Positions 1 through 4,803 of a stretch of 5,135 nucleotides of DNA are shown here, in pieces. This DNA is from a bacterium. Its GTDB lineage: Bacteria; JAHJDO01. The stretch covers positions 1 to 5,135 of the forward strand of contig JAGMBN010000086.1 of assembly GCA_023129655.1 (NCBI GenBank). Reading direction: 5' to 3'. The notes beneath the pieces are model-generated. The model was not told where the DNA came from. It made no database searches and saw only the letters and a program-made list of their open reading frames with translations. The position numbers were made by a program, and so were the translations under genes. The stretch's first letter is position 1. Each line of letters begins with the position of its first letter.

Positions 1-1091
1 TGGGCATAATGCCGTATATCAGCGCATCGATCATAATGCAGTTATTGACTCCGGTTATCCCTTATTTAGAAAAATTGTCAAAGGAGGGAGATTTTGGACG
101 AAAGAAGATAACTCAGTATACCAGATATGGAACAATAGTAGTGAGTATAATTCAGTCTATTGGTATTAGCTTGTGGCTGTCTAATCCGCATAGTTTTGGT
201 GGATTGGTAATAGTTCCTAATCCAGGGTTTTACTTTCACTTCATAGTTGTAATAACTCTTACTACAGGAACAGTGTTCATTATGTGGCTTGGGGAACAAA
301 TAACAGAACGTGGGATAGGCAATGGAATATCGCTTATAATTTTTGCAGGAATCGTTGCCAGTATGCCAGGAGATCTAGGCAGAACCTATAGATTGCTTGA
401 TACCGGGCAGATGAGGTTCTTTTCATTAATATTTTTGCTAGCAATTATGATTGCAGTTATCGCAGCAGTGGTCTTAATTACGCAGGGATACAGAAAGATA
501 CCTGTTCAATATGCAAAGCGTATTGTTGGAAGAAAAATGTATGGAGGGCAGAATACGCATATCCCTTTACGTGTAAACCAGGCAGGAGTGATCCCGATTA
601 TATTTGCAGTTTCTATTATGATGTTTCCACAGACAATAATGACCTTTTTACCGGGTAAAAGTTCAATAATTGGAACCATTGTTTCCTATTTTTCGATGAA
701 CCAATGGCCTGGTATGATAATGTATGTTGTTTTAATTATATTATTCACATATTTTTACACAGCTATTACTTTTAATCCTGTAGAAATGGCTGATAATATG
801 AAGAAATATGGCGGATTTGTTCCTGGTATAAGACCTGGCAAACCAACTGCTGAATATTTTGACAGGATAATGACAAAAATTGCTTTTGCAGGAGGTATAT
901 TTTTAGGGGCTATAGCAATCTTACCAACCTTGCTGACAAAGTGGATGAATATTCCATTCTATTTTGGAGGAACTTCACTTTTAATAGTTGTCGGAGTTGC
1001 TCTGGATACAATGAAGCAAATAGAATCGCATTTGTTAATGAGACATTATGAAGGGTTTATGAAAAAAGGAAGGTTAAGAGCGCGGTATTGA
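1..1091 (+). CDS. secY: Protein translocase subunit SecY (5'-truncated by window edge)
   Basis: SecY is the channel-forming inner-membrane subunit of the SecYEG translocon, which exports unfolded preproteins (with SecA) and inserts membrane proteins (with the ribosome). The frame is open from base 3 with no stop upstream, and the residues before the first ATG at 9 read Gly-Ile, continuing the family motif GIMPYISASIIMQLL, so that ATG is internal and the real start lies before the window. About 360 residues are present against a usual 430-440, so the N-terminal part is missing. Numbering from the Met at 9, visible hallmarks are GEQITERGIGNGIS (95-108), the cytosolic loop with the conserved arginine in PGIRPGKPTAEYFD (272-285), several hydrophobic membrane segments, and the C-terminal tail HYEGFMKKGRLRARY. 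The gene ends with TGA at 1089-1091, and an unrelated pilin-like gene follows after 21 nt instead of adk. Identification is secure. Confidence 0.98.
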   Translation, partial: GIMPYISASIIMQLLTPVIPYLEKLSKEGDFGRKKITQYTRYGTIVVSIIQSIGISLWLSNPHSFGGLVIVPNPGFYFHFIVVITLTTGTVFIMWLGEQITERGIGNGISLIIFAGIVASMPGDLGRTYRLLDTGQMRFFSLIFLLAIMIAVIAAVVLITQGYRKIPVQYAKRIVGRKMYGGQNTHIPLRVNQAGVIPIIFAVSIMMFPQTIMTFLPGKSSIIGTIVSYFSMNQWPGMIMYVVLIILFTYFYTAITFNPVEMADNMKKYGGFVPGIRPGKPTAEYFDRIMTKIAFAGGIFLGAIAILPTLLTKWMNIPFYFGGTSLLIVVGVALDTMKQIESHLLMRHYEGFMKKGRLRARY

Positions 1092-1112
1092 GACTGCTGA
1101 ACTATTACAGAA

Positions 1113-2048
1113 ATGGAGAAAATGTTTAGAATTTTTTACTCGTCATTGCGAGGAGTCCCGAAAGCTTTCGGGACGATGTGGCAATCTCTGAGATTGCTTC
1201 ACTTCGTTCGCAATGACAAGAAGAAGGGATTTACGCTTTTGGAATTATTGGTTGTAATAGCGATAATAGCTCTGCTTGCGTCAATGCTCCTGCCGTCATT
1301 ATCCAAGGCTAGGCAGAAAGCTAAACATGCAAGATGGCTTGGGTATAAGAACAATCTTCGCTGTATGCCTTCTCTTGTTGCTTATTATACTTTTGAAAAG
1401 GGAGAAGGGACTAAATTGGAGAATAAATCACAAGGACCATCTCTTCTAAGTGGTAGAAGTAAAGCTTATGCTCCGGAAAAAATGGATGGAACAATTGAAG
1501 GTGCTACCTGGATTAAAAGTGGCGGCAGATGGATAGGTAAGAATATGTTGGAGTTTAATGGTATAGATAATTATGTTGATTGCGATAATAATCAGAGTTT
1601 GAGTATTACTGATGCGATTACGATTGAGGCGTGGGTGAAACCTGATAGTTATCCTGGCAGTTCTTATCCTGGAGTTGCTACCAAATTGGGAAGTGGATCT
1701 GCAACCTATGCTTATGGTCTTTATTTCAAAAACACACATATAAGAATTCATTATGCTGGGAGTAATTGTTTGGATAGTGATTCTGGAACTCAACCTTCTT
1801 TAGGAGTATGGACTCATTTAGCAGCAACTTATAATAGACAGAAAGTATATATTTACAAAAACGGAGTCCTGATTAAAGAGAAAAATGCTACTGTCGCAAT
1901 ACCTGCTACTGATACCAATGTGTTAATAGGGAAAAATATACCAGGCGGCAACATAATGTTCAAGGGTGCCATCGGCGAAGTCGCTATTTACGACCGTGCA
2001 CTTTCTGCCAGTGAGATACAGGGTCATTACAAAATGGGGAGACCGTAA
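1113..2048 (+). CDS. Prepilin-type N-terminal methylation domain protein with LamG domain
   Basis: Predicted type IV pilin-like or pseudopilin protein of 311 residues with a carbohydrate- or surface-binding type C-terminal domain. The class III signal is clear: KKKG at 36-39, then FTLLE with Phe +1 at 40 and Glu +5 at 44, followed by a hydrophobic helix to about residue 60 and SKARQKAK. Prepilin peptidase should cut after Gly39. From about residue 88 the protein matches a LamG/concanavalin A-like jelly roll: LVAYYTFEKGEGT, LEFNGIDNYVDC (146-157), ITIEAWVKP (169-177), WTHLAATYN (233-241), and the family's closing IGEVAIYDRALSASEI (287-302). The start is uncertain. ATG 1113 has no good ribosome site; ATG 1122 has GGAG at 1115-1118 but only 3 nt away; ATG 1176 or TTG 1194 would give leaders of about 18 or 12 residues. 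The 39-residue leader is far longer than usual because a palindromic repeat (1139-1220) encodes most of it. The specific ligand and role are unknown. Confidence 0.85.
   Translation: MEKMFRIFYSSLRGVPKAFGTMWQSLRLLHFVRNDKKKGFTLLELLVVIAIIALLASMLLPSLSKARQKAKHARWLGYKNNLRCMPSLVAYYTFEKGEGTKLENKSQGPSLLSGRSKAYAPEKMDGTIEGATWIKSGGRWIGKNMLEFNGIDNYVDCDNNQSLSITDAITIEAWVKPDSYPGSSYPGVATKLGSGSATYAYGLYFKNTHIRIHYAGSNCLDSDSGTQPSLGVWTHLAATYNRQKVYIYKNGVLIKEKNATVAIPATDTNVLIGKNIPGGNIMFKGAIGEVAIYDRALSASEIQGHYKMGRP
1139..1220. repeat. Palindromic repeat element (MITE/REP-like) inside a prepilin leader
   Basis: An 82-nt imperfect palindromic unit. Its ends form 13-bp inverted repeats with one mismatch (1139-1151, CTCGTCATTGCGA, against 1208-1220, TCGCAATGACAAG). 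Inside are two further inverted repeats: a perfect 20-nt palindrome at 1155-1174 (GTCCCGAAAG and its complement) and a 7-bp stem GCAATCT/AGATTGC at 1181-1187 and 1191-1197 with a 3-nt loop. As single strand it could fold as an outer stem bearing two hairpins. I recall very similar 'GTCATTGCGAG...GCAATCTC...CGCAATGAC' repeats dispersed in many candidate-phylum and other bacterial genomes, but only one copy is visible here. It is read through in frame without a stop and supplies about residues 10-36 of the pilin-like protein. No obvious target-site duplication is seen. Confidence 0.8.
2036..2041 (+). promoter_or_regulatory. Ribosome binding site deciding the start at 2050
   Basis: GGGGAG lies 8 nt before ATG 2050 and overlaps the last codons of the LamG gene. 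It fixes the downstream gene's start at 2050 rather than at the in-frame ATG at 1966, which would give a 28-residue extension lying wholly within the LamG coding sequence. The arrangement suggests translational coupling between the two genes. Confidence 0.75.
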
Positions 2049-2049
2049 A

Positions 2050-2706
2050 ATGGCTAATGGACAAAAGTTTAAGGGGATAGTTCCTGCTTTGATAATAGTA
2101 GTCGCCTTAGGTTTTATGACATATCGGATATTTCATAAAGATTCCTATACTTCAAGGAAAGGAGTAGACAGGATAATAGGCATAAAGTTAGGTGAAGCTT
2201 TTTCAACTTATCTTCCGGAAGGAGGAAAAGTAATGGTATTTATTTCTGAAGGGCAGGAATCTTATGTAAAGGGTTTAAAAGAAAGGATGTTTGCTGAAGA
2301 TGTAGTAATTGCCAGATTAGAAATAGAATCAGAGGATGCAATGTTTTTGGAAGATGAGTATGACAACAAATTATTAGAATTCTATAATAAGCAACTTTCA
2401 GAACATCCTGATATCTCGGGGGTGATATTCTTCAGTCAGTTCCCCAAAGAAGCAAGAAGATTAAACATCTTTCTTGGGCAAAACCCTCCTAAGATTGCGT
2501 TATTAACAGGTATGAGTTCGCAGATAACTGCTCTCATAAAACGAGGTTATGTGCAGACAGTAGTTGCAGGCACTCCGGAAGTGCATACAGTAGAAAAAGG
2601 AGAGAAAATTGCGCCTGAGAAGATTTTTGAGCAGAGATTTATGATAGTTACCACTGATAATTTAGAGGATGTAATAAGAAAATATCCTCAGTATATAAGG
2701 AGATAA
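2050..2706 (+). CDS. Uncharacterised signal-anchored protein, 218 aa
   Basis: I do not recognise this family. The protein of 218 residues begins MANGQKFKGIVPALIIVV. A single hydrophobic segment at about 9-24 follows a short basic stretch and is followed by YRIFHKDSYTSRKG, so it is probably an uncleaved N-terminal anchor. The rest (about 40-218) is soluble and looks alpha/beta: predicted strands GGKVMVFIS (58-66), EDVVIARLEI (83-92), ISGVIFFSQ (122-130), KIALLTG (148-154) and VQTVVAGTP (168-176) alternate with helices. This resembles the layout of a Rossmann-like or periplasmic binding protein type I lobe, but that is inference from pattern only; no catalytic motif is evident. There are no cysteines. 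The start at 2050 is supported by GGGGAG 8 nt upstream. It lies 1 nt after the LamG gene and 3 nt before the next small membrane protein gene, so the three are probably co-expressed. Confidence 0.8.
   Translation: MANGQKFKGIVPALIIVVALGFMTYRIFHKDSYTSRKGVDRIIGIKLGEAFSTYLPEGGKVMVFISEGQESYVKGLKERMFAEDVVIARLEIESEDAMFLEDEYDNKLLEFYNKQLSEHPDISGVIFFSQFPKEARRLNIFLGQNPPKIALLTGMSSQITALIKRGYVQTVVAGTPEVHTVEKGEKIAPEKIFEQRFMIVTTDNLEDVIRKYPQYIRR
2697..2702 (+). promoter_or_regulatory. Ribosome binding site for the 86-aa protein
   Basis: AAGGAG lies 7 nt before ATG 2710 and inside the last codons of the upstream gene (stop 2704-2706). This strong, well-placed site is the main support that the short downstream reading frame is really translated. 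Confidence 0.75.
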
Positions 2707-2709
2707 ATT

Positions 2710-2970
2710 ATGCGTTGGATATGCCTTCTTTTTGCAGGAATATCGTTTATGTCTTTCATGGGTGATTTGGGTATGGCAAAGTTTCCTGCTATTCGAGTCA
2801 TTCCATCTGTGGGCAATAGTAGCCCTACCCTTTTAACTTTATTGCTCTTCTTATCAACATTAGTCCTGTTGGGAAGAATGCTAAGGATGGAGATAAGAGG
2901 AGAGAAAGAAAAACTGCATAAACACATTAAAAAATTAGAAGATCATATTGAGAAATTAGAAGATGTTTAG
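2710..2970 (+). CDS. Uncharacterised small membrane protein with C-terminal coiled coil, 86 aa
   Basis: I do not recognise this 86-residue protein. It starts MRWICLLFAGISFMSFMG, a hydrophobic segment at about 3-17 that could be a signal peptide or first membrane helix. A polar stretch (about 18-39, with FPAIRVIPSVGNSSP) comes next, then a strong second hydrophobic segment at about 40-56 (TLLTLLLFLSTLVLLG), then a basic and acidic tail. The tail has a regular heptad pattern with hydrophobic residues L69, I73, L76, I80 and L83, a short predicted coiled coil that could mediate oligomerisation or partner binding. The last heptads are repeated at DNA level. It starts 3 nt after the previous gene with a good AAGGAG site and ends 15 nt before adk. 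Reality as a gene is likely from spacing and ribosome site; function is unknown, possibly as a partner of the preceding anchored protein. Confidence 0.75.
   Translation: MRWICLLFAGISFMSFMGDLGMAKFPAIRVIPSVGNSSPTLLTLLLFLSTLVLLGRMLRMEIRGEKEKLHKHIKKLEDHIEKLEDV
2932..2964 (+). repeat. Heptad-sized tandem repeat in coiled-coil region
   Basis: The 12-mer AAATTAGAAGAT occurs at 2932-2943 and again at 2953-2964, exactly 21 nt (one heptad, seven codons) apart, and encodes KLED twice. The identical bases, including synonymous positions, suggest a recent 21-nt duplication that lengthened the coiled coil by one heptad, though chance in AT-rich Lys/Glu-rich code is possible. Confidence 0.6.
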
Positions 2971-2985
2971 GATTTTATCTTAATT

Positions 2986-3645
2986 ATGTATATAATTCTA
3001 TTAGGGGCTCCAGGGTCAGGCAAGGGAACAGTGGCTAAAATGATTGAGGGAAAATTTGGTGTGCCTCATTTGTCTACAGGGGATATTCTTAGAGATAATG
3101 TTAATAAGGGGACTTGTGTAGGAAATCAAGCCAAAGAGTATATGGATAATGGGAAACTGGTTCCTGATGATATTGTGATACAAATGGTAAAAGGAAGAGT
3201 TCTTGAAGAAGATTGTAAAACCGGTTTTATACTGGATGGATTCCCGAGGACTATAAAACAAGCTGAGGCATTAGAACTGATATTTGATGAGCTTGATATA
3301 ACGATTGATGCGATTTTTAATTTTGAAGCATCTCAGGAGACAATTATAGAAAGGCTTTCCGGGAGAAGGACGTGTAAGAATTGCGGAGCAATTTATCATA
3401 TTAAGAATATTCCTCCTAAGGTTGAGGACGAATGTGACAAGTGTGGTGATAGGTTGTATCAGCGTGATGATGATAAAAAAGATGTTGTGAAAAATAGATT
3501 GGTGGTGTATAAGACACAAACGAAAAAATTAATCTCATATTATGAAAAGCAAGATTCATTCTATAAAATTGATGCCAATAAAAAAGCTGGTGAAATGTTC
3601 GTGGAAGTCTGTAAAGACTTAGGGCAATCGGGTAAAAGTGGGTAA
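2986..3645 (+). CDS. adk: Adenylate kinase, zinc-lid type
   Basis: Cytosolic adenylate kinase catalyses ATP + AMP = 2 ADP and balances adenine nucleotides. All expected parts of the long-form enzyme are present in 219 residues: Walker A GAPGSGKGT (7-15), AMP-binding STGD with R36, DGFPRT with R88 (84-89), the lid from R127 to about 163, and the arginines R160 and R171. The lid carries four cysteines, C130-x2-C133 and C150-x2-C153, the arrangement that binds structural zinc in Gram-positive and many other adenylate kinases and is lacking in E. coli. The ATG at 2986 begins directly with MYIILLGAPGSGKG, as the family requires; the ribosome site is weak (AGGA about 13 nt upstream). In many genomes it directly follows secY; here three unrelated genes intervene. 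Its stop overlaps the start of infA by 8 nt, and no map gene lies between them. Confidence 0.98.
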   Translation: MYIILLGAPGSGKGTVAKMIEGKFGVPHLSTGDILRDNVNKGTCVGNQAKEYMDNGKLVPDDIVIQMVKGRVLEEDCKTGFILDGFPRTIKQAEALELIFDELDITIDAIFNFEASQETIIERLSGRRTCKNCGAIYHIKNIPPKVEDECDKCGDRLYQRDDDKKDVVKNRLVVYKTQTKKLISYYEKQDSFYKIDANKKAGEMFVEVCKDLGQSGKSG

Positions 3646-3856
3646 AGAAGAAGCAATAGAAGTAAGGGGTAAAGTGGTGGATTCATTACCAAACACAATG
3701 TTTAGAGTGGAATTGGAGAACGGGCACAAGGTGCTGGCTCATATTAGTGGGAAAATGAGGATGCGGTACATAAAAATTCTTTCAGGAGACGAAGTAAGTG
3801 TTGAGCTTTCTCCTTATGATTTGACAAGAGGGCGAATCGTATACAGGTTTAAATAA
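3638..3856 (+). CDS. infA: Translation initiation factor IF-1
   Basis: IF-1 binds the A site of the 30S subunit and assists IF-2 and IF-3 during initiation. The 72-residue product is the standard length, a single S1-like OB fold, with the highly conserved NTMFRVELENGHKVLAHISGK region (19-39), RMRYIKILSGDEVSVELSPYDL, and the terminal TRGRIVYRFK. The start is GTG at 3638, giving MGKEEAIEVRGKVV as in relatives. It overlaps the last 8 nt of adk, which suggests translational coupling, with a modest GGG about 5 nt upstream. rpmJ follows after 2 nt, the classic infA-rpmJ-rpsM-rpsK-rpsD order. Confidence 0.98.
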   Translation: MGKEEAIEVRGKVVDSLPNTMFRVELENGHKVLAHISGKMRMRYIKILSGDEVSVELSPYDLTRGRIVYRFK

Positions 3857-3858
3857 TT

Positions 3859-3972
3859 ATGAAAGTAAGAGTTTCGGTTAAGAGAATGTGTGATAAGTGT
3901 AAGGTAGTAAAAAGAGGTCGTATTCTTAGGGTTATTTGTAAGAATCCAAAACATAAACAGAGACAAAAGTAG
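3859..3972 (+). CDS. rpmJ: 50S ribosomal protein L36 (bL36)
   Basis: The smallest large-subunit protein, a zinc ribbon that helps organise 23S rRNA. The 37-codon frame reads MKVRVSVKRMCDKCKVVKRG and ends NPKHKQRQK before TAG at 3970-3972. The zinc ligands C11, C14, C27 and H32 are all present, so this is the zinc-binding (C+) form. Length and order match the family (37-38 residues). It begins 2 nt after infA and ends 20 nt before rpsM. Confidence 0.97.
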   Translation: MKVRVSVKRMCDKCKVVKRGRILRVICKNPKHKQRQK

Positions 3973-3992
3973 AAAACATAGGGTAAAATAGA

Positions 3993-4382
3993 GTGGCCAG
4001 AATTCATGGTGTGGATCTGCCAAAAGATAAGAAAGTTCTAATAGGGTTAACATATATTTACGGTATAGGGAGAGCATTATCCATAAAGATTCTGAAGATT
4101 GTGAATGTTTCTCCGGATAAACGGGCAAAAGATTTGACAGAGGATGAGATAAGTAAAATTGCCTCTATAATACAGGAAGGTTATGAAATAGAAGGTTCTT
4201 TGCGCCGCAATGTGGCTTCTCATATTAGAAGATTGATTGATATAAGCTCGTACAGAGGCACAAGACATCGTAAAAAATTGCCAGCTAGAGGTCAAAGAAC
4301 GAAGACCAATGCAAGAACTAGAAAGGGGCCAAAAAGGATAGTAATGAGGGCTAGACAGAAAGAGAGTAAAGAGAGCAAATAA
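3993..4382 (+). CDS. rpsM: 30S ribosomal protein S13 (uS13)
   Basis: S13 sits in the head of the 30S subunit, contacts 16S rRNA and the P-site tRNA, and forms intersubunit bridges with 50S. The 129-residue product has the expected N-terminus MARIHGVDLPKDKKV from a GTG start at 3993 (AGGG about 9 nt upstream), the helix-two-turn-helix motif with YIYGIGRALS (21-30), the RRNVASHIRRLIDI helix (71-84), and the basic tail SYRGTRHRKKLPARGQRTKTNARTRKGPKR (86-115). It is slightly longer than usual because of a polar tail, MRARQKESKESK. rpsK begins immediately after its stop, with no gap. Confidence 0.98.
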   Translation: MARIHGVDLPKDKKVLIGLTYIYGIGRALSIKILKIVNVSPDKRAKDLTEDEISKIASIIQEGYEIEGSLRRNVASHIRRLIDISSYRGTRHRKKLPARGQRTKTNARTRKGPKRIVMRARQKESKESK

Positions 4383-4784
4383 ATGGCTGATGTGAAGAAA
4401 AAGACTAAAAAATCCGGGAGAAAGAAAGTAACTAAGAATGTTCCTTCTGGGATTGTTTATATTCAGGCAACATTTAATAATACAATAGTTACTATAACAG
4501 ATCTTTCAGGTAATGTTGTATCGTGGGCAAGCGCTGGGAGCAGCGGCTTTTCAGGTTCAAGAAAAAGTACGCCGTTTGCAGCGCAAGTAACTGCCGGAGC
4601 AGCTGCGCAAAAAGCTATTGCGTGTGGAATGAGACAGGCTGAGATTTATGTAAAAGGACCTGGGAGCGGCAGAGAAACAGCAATAAGAGCTCTCCAGTCA
4701 GCAGGATTAGTAGTAAATTTGATAAAAGACGTAACGCCTATACCGCATAATGGGTGCAGACCGCCTAAGAGAAGAAGAGTCTAA
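4383..4784 (+). CDS. rpsK: 30S ribosomal protein S11 (uS11)
   Basis: S11 lies on the platform of the 30S subunit near the E site, next to S7 and S18 and 16S rRNA. The product has 133 residues; the conserved core starts at about 20 with VPSGIVYIQATFNNTIVTITD, followed by GNVVSWASAGSSGF, SRKSTPFAAQ, KGPGSGRETAIRALQ and the diagnostic C-terminus DVTPIPHNGCRPPKRRRV. The N-terminal 20 residues are Lys-rich and variable, as in relatives. The ATG at 4383 abuts the rpsM stop (4380-4382). Its ribosome site would be the purine run GAGAG within rpsM, consistent with coupled translation. Confidence 0.98.
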   Translation: MADVKKKTKKSGRKKVTKNVPSGIVYIQATFNNTIVTITDLSGNVVSWASAGSSGFSGSRKSTPFAAQVTAGAAAQKAIACGMRQAEIYVKGPGSGRETAIRALQSAGLVVNLIKDVTPIPHNGCRPPKRRRV

Positions 4785-4789
4785 TTAGC

Positions 4790-4795
4790 AGGAGG
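4790..4795 (+). promoter_or_regulatory. Ribosome binding site fixing the TTG start of rpsD
   Basis: AGGAGG, a full anti-16S match, lies 8 nt before TTG 4804. It is the strongest ribosome site in the window and supports TTG as the start; the first in-frame ATG (4834) would remove ten conserved residues. Confidence 0.85.
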
Positions 4796-4803
4796 TTATA
4801 GAT

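Noticed and set aside
1155..1174. Perfect 20-nt GC-richer palindrome that could be a secY transcription terminator
   Set aside because: It is not followed by a T run, it lies within an open reading frame, and it is better explained as the inner arm of the palindromic repeat element.
1446..1793. Antisense open frames here and elsewhere (for example 78-299, 3814-4128, 4796-4987)
   Set aside because: They lie opposite clear coding genes, have no recognisable domains, and arise readily from AT-rich codon patterns.
1113..2048. LamG pilin gene as a pseudogene or fusion artefact of the repeat insertion
   Set aside because: The frame is open from before the repeat to a natural stop, the prepilin motif and LamG closing motif are intact, and the downstream gene is tightly coupled to it.
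1966..2049. In-frame N-terminal extension of the 218-aa protein starting at ATG 1966
   Set aside because: It lies wholly inside the LamG coding region, whose conserved closing motif is intact there, and GGGGAG at 2036-2041 fits ATG 2050.
2990..2996. TATAAT-like sequence at the start of adk
   Set aside because: It lies within the first codons of adk and has no matching -35 at the right distance.
3821..3855. TTGACA at 3821 as a promoter -35 for rpmJ/rpsM
   Set aside because: It encodes the conserved Leu-Thr of infA and has no TATAAT-like box at a suitable 16-18 nt spacing. The TTGACA at 4134 in rpsM fails the same way.
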